Position numbers and translations under genes: made by a program | Part shown: piece after piece, positions 7,437-15,684 of the stretch | Position numbering within the stretch: position 1 is the stretch's first letter | Layout: each line of letters begins with the position of its first letter | Source of the DNA: an uncultured Collinsella sp. | Lineage (GTDB): Bacteria > Actinomycetota > Coriobacteriia > Coriobacteriales > Coriobacteriaceae | Reading direction: 5' to 3' | Length of the DNA stretch: 32,021 bases | Assembly (NCBI GenBank): GCA_905208635.1 | Contig: CAJLPX010000022.1 | Coordinates: forward strand, 1-32,021 | The notes under the pieces: model-generated | What the model saw: only the letters and a program-made list of their open reading frames with translations | Told to the model about the DNA's origin: nothing | The model's database searches: none

Positions 7437-9152
7437 ATGACAGCCACACCGTGGGGATTCAGGGATATCTTGCCCGAGGAAGCTCAGGCGCGCGAGGAGA
7501 TTGCGCTGACGGTGAAGGGCTGCTTCAGGGAGCATCATTACCTGCCGGTCGAGACGCCGCTGCTCGAGGACAAGGGCTCGCTCGAGGAGGGCGGCCGCAT
7601 TGCGGACACGCCGTTTAAGCTCTTTGACTATGATGGCCGCCTGCTGGTGGTCCGTCCCGACAACACGCTGCCGATCGTGCGCTTGGTCTCGACCCGCATG
7701 CGCGCGGCCGATCTGCCGCTGCGCCTTCGCTACGAGGCGCCGGTGGTCCGTGAGTGTCAGCGCAATGCCGGCGGCTCGCGTCAGTTTACGCAATTGGGCT
7801 TTGAGCTAATCGGTGCGGGCGATACCGCGGGCGATGTTGAGATTGTGTCGCTCGTGGCCGAGGCCGTGCGCAAGCTCGTACTGCCCGATGCGCGCATTAT
7901 CGCAGGTAGCGTGCGTCCGTTTAAGGAGCTGCTTGCGGCGTGCGAGGATCGCGAGCTGGCTGCCGAGGCGCTGCACTGCGTGCACGCCAACGACTTTGTG
8001 GGCCTCGATGCCCGCGTGGCGGCAAGCGCCGAGTCCGAGGCCGTCAAGGCCGCCATTAGCGAGCTGCCGCGTCTGCACGGCGGCGCCGAGGTACTCGACC
8101 GCGTGGATGCGCTTCTGACGGCGGCGGGCATTGTCGCGCCGCTCACGCGCGAGCTGCGTGCCCTGGTCGAGGGCCTGGCTCCCGAGGACGCCCAGGTGCT
8201 GTCGTTCGACTTCTCCATCATGAACTCTTTCGATTACTACACGGGCCTGGTCTTTAAGGCCTATGCCGGCGGCCTGCCCGATCCGGTGGGCTCGGGCGGC
8301 CGCTACGACTCCATCTTTACCGGCGCATTTGGCGCCGGCATCGAGGTGCCGGCGGCGGGCTTCGCCTTTTCGCTCGAGCGTCTGGAGGCCGCGCGCACCT
8401 CGGCCGAGGACGCCGCTTCCGACGGCGATCATGCCGCGGGCCGTGGTGCCGAGGGCCCGCTGCGCATCGCCGTTCCCAAGGGCTCGCTTAAGGCCGACAC
8501 GCTCGACGTGCTCGAGGCCGCGGGCCTGGACGTCTCCGAGCTGCGCGACCCCGGCCGTCACCTCATCGTGCGCGGTCGCGATACGCGTGCCGGCGAGGGC
8601 GCGGTCGGAGATATCGAGTTTGTCATTGTGCGCCCCAGCGATGCGCCCGCCTTTGTGGGCTGCGGTGGTGCCGATTGCGGCATCTGCGGCTGGGATTCGC
8701 TTATCGAGGCCGACCTCAACCTGCTGCAGCTGGTCGATCTGGGCTACGGCCTGTGCACCTTTATTGAGGCTGAGCCCGCGTGGCGTGCCGGTCAGGCCGA
8801 GCGCAACTATGCCCGCCGCGGGTCGCTTCGTGTGGCCACCAAGTATCCGCGCATCGCGAGCGCCTGGTATGCCGAGCGCGGCGTGAATGTCGATATCGTC
8901 TCGCTGCACGGCAACATCGAGCTGGGCCCCATCGTCGGTATGACCGACCGTATCGTGGACATTACTGCCACGGGCGCCACGCTGCGCGATAACGACTTGG
9001 TCATCACCGGCCGCATTATGGACTGCACAGCGCGCTTCTTTGTCAATCCGGGTGCCGCGCGCCTGGATCCGCGCGTGCGTAATCTGGCAGATCGCCTGGC
9101 TGCTGCCGTGAAGGACAAGCATTTTGAGCCCGTTGCGGGCTCGGCACAATAG
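7437..9152 (+). CDS. hisZG: Fused ATP phosphoribosyltransferase: HisZ regulatory domain + HisG catalytic domain
   Basis: One 571-residue chain carries both halves of the short-form ATP phosphoribosyltransferase, which condenses ATP and PRPP in the first committed step of histidine synthesis. Residues 1 to about 322 are HisZ, a histidyl-tRNA-synthetase-like domain (TPWGFRDILP near the start, NSFDYYTGLVFKAY later). After a short Ala/Asp/Gly linker, HisG begins at about residue 342 (LRIAVPKGSL), with the CGICGWD segment, YPRIASAWYAERGV and LHGNIELGPIVG. Short HisG needs HisZ for activity and feedback, and these are normally separate subunits. No stop or frameshift separates them here. I chose ATG 7437 because it gives the usual HisZ N-terminus and follows AGAGGAG (7418-7424) at 12 nt; ATG 7425 is too close to that site. 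First gene of the operon. Confidence 0.9.
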   Translation: MTATPWGFRDILPEEAQAREEIALTVKGCFREHHYLPVETPLLEDKGSLEEGGRIADTPFKLFDYDGRLLVVRPDNTLPIVRLVSTRMRAADLPLRLRYEAPVVRECQRNAGGSRQFTQLGFELIGAGDTAGDVEIVSLVAEAVRKLVLPDARIIAGSVRPFKELLAACEDRELAAEALHCVHANDFVGLDARVAASAESEAVKAAISELPRLHGGAEVLDRVDALLTAAGIVAPLTRELRALVEGLAPEDAQVLSFDFSIMNSFDYYTGLVFKAYAGGLPDPVGSGGRYDSIFTGAFGAGIEVPAAGFAFSLERLEAARTSAEDAASDGDHAAGRGAEGPLRIAVPKGSLKADTLDVLEAAGLDVSELRDPGRHLIVRGRDTRAGEGAVGDIEFVIVRPSDAPAFVGCGGADCGICGWDSLIEADLNLLQLVDLGYGLCTFIEAEPAWRAGQAERNYARRGSLRVATKYPRIASAWYAERGVNVDIVSLHGNIELGPIVGMTDRIVDITATGATLRDNDLVITGRIMDCTARFFVNPGAARLDPRVRNLADRLAAAVKDKHFEPVAGSAQ

Positions 9153-9257
9153 CGCGAGCACGCACGGGCGCCCCCATATCCGGGCTGCGGACCGATTGGT
9201 GCCGCTGCCCGGCGTCTCGTTTTCCAAACGCAACCTCGACCGATAGGGGATACCGAA

Positions 9258-10694
9258 ATGAAGACCATCAAGCTTGCTCCCGGTGAGCGCCTCGTTACCA
9301 ACCAGCTCAACCGCAAGGGCGTGCTGCCGCAAAACATCGTCGACGCCGCCCGCGACATCGTGGCCAACGTGCGCGCCAACGGCGATGCCGCGGTGCGCGA
9401 CTATTGCCGGCGCTTTGACGGCGTTGAGCTGCAGAGCTTCCATCTGCCGCAAGAGCAGATCGATGCTGCGCTTGAAGGCCTCGACCCGGCCTTTGTCGCC
9501 GCGCTCGAGAAGGCCGCACGCCAGATTCGCGAGTTTCACCAGCGCGAGGTCGAGCAGAGCTGGTTTACCACGCGTGCGGACGGCACGATGCTCGGCGTTA
9601 AGGTGACCCCGCTTGCCGCTGCCGGCATCTACGTGCCGGGCGGTCGTGCGCAGTATCCCTCCACGGTGCTTATGAATGCCATTCCCGCTAAGGTGGCCGG
9701 CGTCAAGCGCGTGGTCATGGTGACGCCGCCGCAAAAGGATGGCCTGATCAGCCCGTATACGCTCGCGGCTGCCAAGCTTGGCGGCGTGGACGAGATCTAT
9801 ATGGTGGGCGGCGCCCAGGCCGTGGCCGCGCTGGCGTACGGCACCGAGACCATTCCGCGTGTCGAAAAGATCACCGGCCCGGGCAACGCCTTTGTCGCTG
9901 CGGCCAAGCAGATTGTCTCGGGCGACGTGGGTATCGACATGGTCGCCGGCCCCTCCGAGGTCTGCGTGCTGGCCGATGCCACGGCCAAGCCCATGGTGGT
10001 TGCGGCCGACCTGATGGCCCAGGCCGAGCATGATCCGCTGGCGGCCTGCTATCTGGTGACCTGCGACGAGCAGTTTGCGCGCGAGGTCGAGGCGGGTATC
10101 GACATCCTGGTGGCGCAGTCCCCGCGTGCCGAGATTACGTGTGCCTCGCTCGATAACGAGGGCGCCATCGTGGTGGCCGCCGACATGGCCGCTGCCGTCG
10201 AGGCGGTGAACACCGTGGCGCCCGAGCACCTTGAGCTGCACTGCAAGGATGCGATGGGCCTGCTCGGCGGCATTCGCAACGCCGGCGCCATCTTTGTGGG
10301 CGCTTGGAGCTCCGAGCCGCTCGGCGATTATGTTGCTGGCCCCAACCACACGCTGCCGACCGGCGGCACGGCCATGTTCTCCAACCCGCTTTCGGTCGAA
10401 GAGTTCGTCAAGCGCTCGAGCGTCATTTGCTATACGCCCGAGGGCCTGCTCTCCGACGCTCCCGCTACGCAGCGCCTCGCCGAGGCCGAGGGCCTGTGGG
10501 CGCACGCGCTTTCCGCTGCTCTGCGTCGCCGTGTGCTGGAGCAGGGCGAGGATGCCGTGAGTGCCGCGTCGCTCGCCGCGGCCGACCTGACTAAGGTCGC
10601 CTGGCCGGGCGATACGACCGCGACGGTCGCCGAGGGCGTGGACCTGGCGGCGGCTGCGGGCGGTGCTGTTGGCGCGGTCGTCGAGGAGGCCTAA
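9258..10694 (+). CDS. hisD: Histidinol dehydrogenase
   Basis: A 478-residue NAD-dependent zinc enzyme that oxidises L-histidinol to L-histidine in two steps, the end of the pathway. Recognisable segments are AAGIYVPGGRAQYPS, the GPGNAFVAAAKQ loop, DMVAGPSEVCV, APEHLELH and NHTLPTGGTAMFSNPLSVE. The family is usually 430-440 residues; the extra length is a low-complexity Ala/Gly/Val-rich tail after about residue 440. ATG 9258 is preceded by AGGGGA at 9245-9250. The roughly 100 bp after hisZG show no terminator, so the two are probably cotranscribed. Confidence 0.96.
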   Translation: MKTIKLAPGERLVTNQLNRKGVLPQNIVDAARDIVANVRANGDAAVRDYCRRFDGVELQSFHLPQEQIDAALEGLDPAFVAALEKAARQIREFHQREVEQSWFTTRADGTMLGVKVTPLAAAGIYVPGGRAQYPSTVLMNAIPAKVAGVKRVVMVTPPQKDGLISPYTLAAAKLGGVDEIYMVGGAQAVAALAYGTETIPRVEKITGPGNAFVAAAKQIVSGDVGIDMVAGPSEVCVLADATAKPMVVAADLMAQAEHDPLAACYLVTCDEQFAREVEAGIDILVAQSPRAEITCASLDNEGAIVVAADMAAAVEAVNTVAPEHLELHCKDAMGLLGGIRNAGAIFVGAWSSEPLGDYVAGPNHTLPTGGTAMFSNPLSVEEFVKRSSVICYTPEGLLSDAPATQRLAEAEGLWAHALSAALRRRVLEQGEDAVSAASLAAADLTKVAWPGDTTATVAEGVDLAAAAGGAVGAVVEEA

Positions 10695-10695
10695 T

Positions 10696-11811
10696 ATGGC
10701 CGAGCTGACGCCCCGCATGAAGGAGCTCGTCCAGCCCTACTTGGCCGGTATCGAGCCCTACGATCCCAACTTTACGCCTACGCGCATCAACCTTTCGGCC
10801 AACGAGAACACCTATCCCGCGCCGACCGGCGTGCGCGAGGCGGTCGACGCGGCCCTGGTTGCCATGCCGCTCAACCGCTATCCCGATCCCATGTCGAACG
10901 ACCTGCGCGACGAGCTTGCTGCCTGGCATGGCGTGACGCGCGAGAACATCTGCGTGGGAAACGGCGGCGACGAGCTGCTCTATAACTATCTGCTGGCGTT
11001 TGGCGGCGCGGGGAGAACCCTGCTCAACTGCCCGCCGTGCTTTAGCGAGTATGCCTTCTTTGCGTCTCTGTGCCAGACCGAGGTGCGTGACGTGTGGCGC
11101 GACCCGGCGAGCTTTGAGCTCGACCAGGCAGCCGTGCTTGCGGCGGCGCCCGAGTGCAGCCTGGCGATCGTGACCTCGCCCAACAATCCCACGGGCGACG
11201 TGGCGCCGCTCGACTTTGTCGCGGCCCTGTGCGATGCGTGTCCCGGCATGGTCATGGTCGACGAGGCCTACGTTGAGTTTGCCGACGATTCGTTTGGCGC
11301 GGCCACCACGGCGCAAGGCCTTATCGCCGAGCATTCCAACCTGGTGATTCTGCATACGCTGTCCAAGGCGTTTGGCGCCGCCGGCGCACGCTTGGGTTAC
11401 GTGATCGCGGCGCCCGAGGTTATCGAGGTGTTCGCGGCGATTCGCCAGATCTATTCGGTCAACGTGCTGAGCCAGGCCGCCGCGCTTGCCTGCGTGCGTG
11501 CCCGTGATGCCTATGCGCCCGTGGTGGCACAGGTCGCATCTGAGCGCGAGCGCGAGCTGTGCGCCCTGCGCGCGATGGCTGCCGAGGGTCTGCCCGTGGA
11601 GGCGTGGCCGAGCGCGGCCAACTTTGTGCTCATGCGCACGCCGCATGCCACGCGCGTGCGCGAGCGTCTGCGCGATGAGTATTCGATTTTGGTGCGCGAT
11701 TTTAGCTATGCGCTGGGCCTTGCGGACTGTCTTCGCATTACCGTGGGTACCCCGCAGGAAAACGACGAGGTGCTGGCTGCGTTTGCCGCGCTGGTGAAGG
11801 AGGAGATGTAG
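10696..11811 (+). CDS. hisC: Histidinol-phosphate aminotransferase
   Basis: A 371-residue PLP-dependent class I/II aminotransferase that transfers an amino group from glutamate to imidazole-acetol phosphate. Visible landmarks are LSANENTYP near the N-terminus, SPNNPTGD, the DEAYVEF strand carrying the PLP-pyridine aspartate, the Schiff-base lysine K224 in HTLSKAFG, and LRITVGT near the C-terminus. The start ATG follows the hisD stop by a single base, with GAGGAGG at 10683-10689 inside the hisD end, indicating translational coupling. Confidence 0.96.
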   Translation: MAELTPRMKELVQPYLAGIEPYDPNFTPTRINLSANENTYPAPTGVREAVDAALVAMPLNRYPDPMSNDLRDELAAWHGVTRENICVGNGGDELLYNYLLAFGGAGRTLLNCPPCFSEYAFFASLCQTEVRDVWRDPASFELDQAAVLAAAPECSLAIVTSPNNPTGDVAPLDFVAALCDACPGMVMVDEAYVEFADDSFGAATTAQGLIAEHSNLVILHTLSKAFGAAGARLGYVIAAPEVIEVFAAIRQIYSVNVLSQAAALACVRARDAYAPVVAQVASERERELCALRAMAAEGLPVEAWPSAANFVLMRTPHATRVRERLRDEYSILVRDFSYALGLADCLRITVGTPQENDEVLAAFAALVKEEM

Positions 11812-12399
11812 ATGGGCCGTTATGCCGAGGTAACCCGCAAGACGGGGGAGACCGACATTGTCGTCAAGCTCGACCTGGACGGAAGCGGCGTGTGCGATAT
11901 CTCGACCGGAGTGCCGTTTTTCGACCACATGCTCAACGCCTTTGGTCGTCATGGCCTGTTCGATTTGACGGTGCACGCGGTGGGCGATGTGGAGGTCGAC
12001 GCACACCACACCGTCGAGGACACGGGCATTGTGCTGGGCGAGGCGTTCTGCCAAGCGCTGGGTGACAAGGCGGGCATTACGCGCTTTGCCGATGCGGCGA
12101 TCGCCATGGACGAGACGCTCGTGATGGCCGCCGTGGACATTTCGGGTCGCGGGCAGGCCTACTGCGAGCTGCCCGTGCCGACTGAGCGCGTGGGCAGTTT
12201 CGATACCGAGCTGACCGTAGAGTTCTTCTACGCCTTTGCGCGCGACGCCAAGCTCACGCTGCATGTGCGCGAGCTGGCGGGCGGCAACTCACATCACATT
12301 ATCGAGGCCGCCTTTAAGGCCGTGGGCCGCACGATGCGCCACGCCTGTGAGCTCGATCCCCGCGTGCAGGGCATCCCCAGCACCAAGGGCTCACTGTAA
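11812..12399 (+). CDS. hisB: Imidazoleglycerol-phosphate dehydratase
   Basis: A 195-residue monofunctional dehydratase that converts imidazole-glycerol phosphate to imidazole-acetol phosphate. The manganese-binding motifs are present: FFDHMLNAFGRHG, DAHHTVED at residues 63-70, and GGNSHHIIE with H161-H162. There is no HAD phosphatase domain as in the bifunctional E. coli HisB, so the phosphatase step must come from another gene (see 15766-16677). ATG 11812 directly abuts the hisC stop, with a GGAGG site in the hisC end. The stop codon lies at the outer edge of the inverted repeat 12398-12512. Confidence 0.96.
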   Translation: MGRYAEVTRKTGETDIVVKLDLDGSGVCDISTGVPFFDHMLNAFGRHGLFDLTVHAVGDVEVDAHHTVEDTGIVLGEAFCQALGDKAGITRFADAAIAMDETLVMAAVDISGRGQAYCELPVPTERVGSFDTELTVEFFYAFARDAKLTLHVRELAGGNSHHIIEAAFKAVGRTMRHACELDPRVQGIPSTKGSL

Positions 12400-12512
12400 C
12401 CTGCCAAAAAGGGACAGGTTTATTTTGGCAGGTTTTATCTGCGGAGATGCTGTCTCATACGGTGGGTGAACGTTTAACCGACCAAAATAAACCTGTCCCT
12501 TTTTGGCGGGTT
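12398..12512. repeat. 26-bp perfect inverted repeat between hisB and hisH
   Basis: Arms 12403-12428 and 12482-12507 are perfectly complementary over 26 bp, extending to about 31 bp (12398-12428 / 12482-12512) with one wobble. Each arm is also a small hairpin by itself: 12400-12409 pairs with 12423-12432 (10 bp) around a 13-nt loop and is followed by TTTT, like a terminator; the right arm has a 6-bp version (12482-12487 / 12501-12506) followed later by TTTT. The long and short pairings exclude each other. Similar GTCCC-containing hairpins occur elsewhere in the window. Confidence 0.85.
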
Positions 12513-12536
12513 TTGAATGGGAAAAGGGAGGGTCGC

Positions 12537-13238
12537 GTGGGCGAACCGAAGATCGTGGTGGTCGACTACCACAAGGGCAACTTGTCGAGCGTCGTGCGCG
12601 GGCTCGCGCGCGCCGGTGCTGCCGCCTGCACGTCGGACGATCCGGAGCAGATCCGCAACGCCGACGGCCTGGTCATCCCGGGTGTGGGCGCGTTCTATGA
12701 CGCGATCGCCTTTATGCGTCAGAGCGGCGAGGCGGATGCGGTACTCGACGCCGTTGCCGCCGGAACTCCGCTGCTCGGCATCTGCCTGGGCCTTCAGCTG
12801 TTTTTTGAGCGTGGCGACGAGGGCGTGCCGGCGGACGAGGGTGCGGACGCGGACGACGATGCCTCCGAGCAGGCCGGTGGTCCCTGGGTCGATGGCCTGG
12901 GCATTATGCGCGGCTCGTGCACGCGCCTGGAGTCGAGCCGCCTGAAGGTGCCGCACGTGGGCTGGGACCAGGTGCACATGACGCCCGCCGGTGCGGCCGA
13001 TCCACTGCTTGCCGGTTTTGCCGAGGGTGCCAACATGTACTTCACCCACAGCTACGCGGTGGGTGACGATGCCGATGCCGCCGATGTGCTGGCGCGCACG
13101 CACTACACGCGGAGCTTTCCGTGCATCGTGCGCCACGGCAACGTGTGGGGCTGCCAGTTCCATCCCGAGAAATCCTCTGCGCTGGGTCAGCGCATCCTTA
13201 AGAACTTCGTCAGCATCGTCGAGGAGGTTGGCAGATGA
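12537..13238 (+). CDS. hisH: Imidazole glycerol phosphate synthase, glutaminase subunit
   Basis: A 233-residue class I glutamine amidotransferase that feeds ammonia to HisF. The nucleophile is C83 in GICLGLQ, and the remaining triad is H209 and E211 in QFHPEKS. GTG 12537 is chosen because GGGAGG (12527-12532) precedes it and it gives the usual start EPKIVVVDYHKGN; the frame is open further upstream only through the repeat. Compared with typical HisH (about 200 residues), there is an acidic insertion of roughly 20 residues between FFERGDEG and GLGIMRG. Its end overlaps hisA by 4 bases. Confidence 0.95.
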   Translation: MGEPKIVVVDYHKGNLSSVVRGLARAGAAACTSDDPEQIRNADGLVIPGVGAFYDAIAFMRQSGEADAVLDAVAAGTPLLGICLGLQLFFERGDEGVPADEGADADDDASEQAGGPWVDGLGIMRGSCTRLESSRLKVPHVGWDQVHMTPAGAADPLLAGFAEGANMYFTHSYAVGDDADAADVLARTHYTRSFPCIVRHGNVWGCQFHPEKSSALGQRILKNFVSIVEEVGR

Positions 13239-13978
13239 TTCTGTTTCCCGCAATCGATTTAATCGGCGGCAAGGTCGTGCGCCTGGAGCGCGGCGACCGC
13301 AGCCGCTGCAAGGTATATTCCGACGACCCCGTGGCCGTTGCCCGCTCGTTTGCCGAGCAGGGCGCGAACTGGGTGCACGTCGTCGACCTGTCCGCCGCCT
13401 TTGGTGAGGACGAGGACGCGTGCGCTGCCAACTCGGTGGCGATCAATGCCATCTGCGGCGTTGACGGTCTGTCCGTGGACGTGGGCGGCGGCGTCCGCTC
13501 GCTTGCACGCATCGATGAGCTGGCCGGCTATGGTGCTCGCCGCATCGCACTAGGCACCGTGCTGGTGACCGAGCCGGGTTTTGCCGAAGTGGCAGCCCAA
13601 GGCTTTGGCGAGTTGCTGGTGGCAGACATCGCCGCACGCGACGGTCAGGTCAAGGTGAACGGCTGGCGTGACGGCGCGGGCGTGGCACTCGACGACGCCG
13701 TGGCGCAGCTCACCGAGCTGGGCTTTAAGCATCTGGTGTATACCGATATCGCGCGCGACGGCATGCAGACGGGCATCGACGTGGCAGCATATCGCCATGT
13801 GGCGCAGGTCGCGGGCTTTCCCGTCGTGGCGTCGGGCGGCATCTCGACGCTCGACGATATCCGTGCGCTCGCCGCGGCGGGCGAGGATGCCATCGAGGGC
13901 GCCATTACCGGCCGTGCGCTCTACGAGGGCAACTTTACGCTGGCCCAGGCGCTGGCCGCCGCCCGAGGGGAGGAGTAG
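13235..13978 (+). CDS. hisA: Phosphoribosylformimino-AICAR phosphate isomerase (ProFAR isomerase)
   Basis: A 247-residue TIM barrel that catalyses the Amadori rearrangement of ProFAR to PRFAR. The first catalytic aspartate is in FPAIDLIGGKVVRL at the N-terminus and the second in YTDIARDGMQTG; phosphate-binding loops are DVGGGVRS and ASGGIS. The ATG overlaps the hisH stop (ATGA), so the genes are translationally coupled. Actinobacterial PriA also performs the TrpF reaction; that bifunctionality cannot be judged from sequence alone here. Confidence 0.95.
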   Translation: MILFPAIDLIGGKVVRLERGDRSRCKVYSDDPVAVARSFAEQGANWVHVVDLSAAFGEDEDACAANSVAINAICGVDGLSVDVGGGVRSLARIDELAGYGARRIALGTVLVTEPGFAEVAAQGFGELLVADIAARDGQVKVNGWRDGAGVALDDAVAQLTELGFKHLVYTDIARDGMQTGIDVAAYRHVAQVAGFPVVASGGISTLDDIRALAAAGEDAIEGAITGRALYEGNFTLAQALAAARGEE

Positions 13979-13981
13979 CCC

Positions 13982-14764
13982 ATGCTTACCAAACGCGTGA
14001 TTCCCTGCTTGGACGTCAAGGACGGCCGCGTGGTCAAGGGCGTCAACTTTGTGAGCCTGCGCGATGCGGGCGACCCGGTGGAGCTGGCCCGCGCCTACGA
14101 CCGCGAGGGTGCGGACGAGGTCGTTTTTTTGGACATTACCGCGACGAGCGACAACCGCGCGACGACCATCGAGATGGCGGCGCACGCGGCCGAGGAGCTC
14201 GCTATTCCCTATACCGTGGGCGGCGGTTTTCGCGACTTGGCGGGCATGCGGACTATGGTTGCCGCCGGCGCCGATAAGGTGTCGCTTAACTCTGCCGCCG
14301 TGCGCGATCCGTCGTTGATCAGCCAGGCCGCCGCGGCGTTTGGCAGCCAGGCCGTGGTTGTGGCGATTGATGCCAAGTGCGTTGGCCTGCCCGGCGCATC
14401 CGGTGCCGACAAGTGGGAGGTCTTTACGGCGGGCGGTCGCAACGCCACGGGTATCGATGCGGTGGCGTGGGCCGAGGAAGCGGCTCGTCGCGGCGCCGGT
14501 GAGATCTTGCTCACCAGCATGGATCGCGACGGCACCAAGGCTGGCTTCGACCTGGCACTCACCCGTGCCGTGGCCCGTGCGGTGCCAATCCCCGTCATTG
14601 CGAGCGGCGGCGTGGGCACGCTCGAGCATTTTGCCGAGGGCGTGATCGAGGGCGAAGCCGATGCCGTGCTGGCGGCGAGCGTCTTTCACTTTGGAACCTT
14701 CAGCATCCGTCAAGTGAAGGAGTATATGGCCTCTCAAGGCATCCCTGTCAGACTGGACTTTTAG
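13982..14764 (+). CDS. hisF: Imidazole glycerol phosphate synthase, cyclase subunit
   Basis: A 260-residue TIM barrel that uses ammonia from HisH to convert PRFAR to imidazole-glycerol phosphate and AICAR. Landmarks are RVIPCLDVKDGRVVKG with the first catalytic Asp, DITAT, VGGGFRD, TSMDRDGTKAG with the second catalytic Asp, and IPVIASGGVG. It starts 3 nt after hisA, with GGGGAGGAG just upstream. hisA, hisF and hisH are adjacent, as expected for the enzyme complex. Confidence 0.96.
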   Translation: MLTKRVIPCLDVKDGRVVKGVNFVSLRDAGDPVELARAYDREGADEVVFLDITATSDNRATTIEMAAHAAEELAIPYTVGGGFRDLAGMRTMVAAGADKVSLNSAAVRDPSLISQAAAAFGSQAVVVAIDAKCVGLPGASGADKWEVFTAGGRNATGIDAVAWAEEAARRGAGEILLTSMDRDGTKAGFDLALTRAVARAVPIPVIASGGVGTLEHFAEGVIEGEADAVLAASVFHFGTFSIRQVKEYMASQGIPVRLDF

Positions 14765-14781
14765 CGCTGCGGCTTGCCCAG

Positions 14782-14859
14782 GCACCGCATCTTGCCGCTC
14801 AAACCGTCGCTCGCGTACCAAAGTACGCGTCGCTCCTCTTTCGCGGCAACCTGCGGCAC
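14782..14859. repeat. Long imperfect hairpin between hisF and hisI
   Basis: Arms 14782-14818 and 14823-14859 pair imperfectly over about 37 positions around a CAAA loop. The apex is a perfect 6-bp GCGTAC/GTACGC stem, and the base contains TTGCCGC/GCGGCAA. There is no T-tract, so it is not a standard terminator. It resembles an extragenic palindromic repeat inserted inside the operon. Confidence 0.7.
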
Positions 14860-14911
14860 CCGGACAGCCCTCGCCGACCTGTGGAATTTCATTTGTTACT
14901 TGGGAGAAATG

Positions 14912-15241
14912 ATGACTGAGGTAGTAGAAGCGGCTGATCTTAAATATGACGCCCGCGGGCTGATTCCTTGTGTGGTTCAGCAGTATGACACCGGCGAGGT
15001 GCTTATGGTTGCTTGGATGAACGAGGAGTCGGTGGGGCTGACGCTCAAGACCGGGACCACGTGGTTTTGGAGCCGTAGCCGTCAGGAGCTCTGGAACAAG
15101 GGCGCGACGAGCGGCAACATGCAGGAGGTCAAGGAGCTCTGGACCGACTGCGATAGCGATACGCTGTTGGTCAAGGTCGACTCGCCGGGTCCGGCCTGCC
15201 ACACCGGCAACCGTACCTGCTTCTTTAAGAAACTTGCGTAG
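14912..15241 (+). CDS. hisI: Phosphoribosyl-AMP cyclohydrolase
   Basis: A 109-residue metal-dependent hydrolase that opens the purine ring of phosphoribosyl-AMP. The core is VAWMNEESVGLTLKTG, WFWSRSRQELWNKG, then the metal-binding Asp cluster in DCDSDTLL and the cysteine pair in GPACHTGNRTCF. Two adjacent ATGs occur; I prefer 14912 because GGAG at 14903-14906 is 5 nt upstream, whereas 14909 would leave only 2 nt. Monofunctional: HisE is a separate gene just downstream. Confidence 0.95.
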   Translation: MTEVVEAADLKYDARGLIPCVVQQYDTGEVLMVAWMNEESVGLTLKTGTTWFWSRSRQELWNKGATSGNMQEVKELWTDCDSDTLLVKVDSPGPACHTGNRTCFFKKLA

Positions 15242-15287
15242 GGCGGGCGCTCGACTAGACGCTTGGCCAACCAGAAAGGATTGAACC

Positions 15288-15605
15288 ATGGGTGTGCGCA
15301 CCGCGAATGTTCAGGATGGAAATATCGGTGAGACGCTGACGGGGCTGGCCGAGGTGATTCATGGCCGTCGCGACGCGTCGCCGCAGGAAAGCTATACCGC
15401 TCGTCTGCTGGTCGACGTCGAGGATGAGTTGCTCAAGAAGCTTGCCGAGGAAGCGAGCGAGGTTATCATGGCCTGCAAGGATAACGACCACGACCACATT
15501 CGCTACGAGGCCGGCGACCTGGTCTACCACCTGCTCGTGACGCTCGAGCGCTACGGTATTACCCTCGACGAGCTGGCCGGTGAACTCAACGCCCGCCGCC
15601 ACTAG
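15288..15605 (+). CDS. hisE: Phosphoribosyl-ATP pyrophosphatase
   Basis: A 105-residue all-alpha MazG-like hydrolase that converts phosphoribosyl-ATP to phosphoribosyl-AMP, the second step of the pathway. The metal-binding helices are visible as KLAEEASEVIMACKD and EAGDLVYHLLVTLE. AAAGGA at 15275-15280 precedes ATG 15288. It is the last gene of the operon; the spacer after it carries three consecutive hairpins that can end transcription. Confidence 0.95.
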   Translation: MGVRTANVQDGNIGETLTGLAEVIHGRRDASPQESYTARLLVDVEDELLKKLAEEASEVIMACKDNDHDHIRYEAGDLVYHLLVTLERYGITLDELAGELNARRH

Positions 15606-15612
15606 TCAAGCT

Positions 15613-15648
15613 TTTGGTGCAAGGGGGGGCAGGATGCTTTGCACCAAA
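15613..15648. repeat. Hairpin immediately after hisE
   Basis: TTTGGTGCAA (15613-15622) and TTGCACCAAA (15639-15648) form a perfect 10-bp stem around a 16-nt G-rich loop. It is the first of three hairpins in a row and lies 7 bp after the hisE stop. Confidence 0.75.
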
Positions 15649-15679
15649 TGATCCGTTTTCCTCCGTCCCCAACGGATCA
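15649..15679. repeat. Hairpin with GTCCCC loop
   Basis: TGATCCGTT (15649-15657) and AACGGATCA (15671-15679) form a perfect 9-bp stem around a 13-nt loop that ends in GTCCCC. The 13-nt loop with GTCCC recalls the hairpins in the hisB-hisH repeat. Confidence 0.7.
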
Positions 15680-15684
15680 AATAG

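Noticed and set aside
7806..10718. A 970-codon open frame on the minus strand opposite hisZG and hisD.
   Set aside because: It is a GC-skew shadow of the his genes: very rich in His, Arg, Gly and Ala, no recognisable domain, no ribosome-binding site, and the plus-strand genes are unmistakable. The same holds for long minus-strand frames at 4693-5985, 10591-12264 and 13550-15301.
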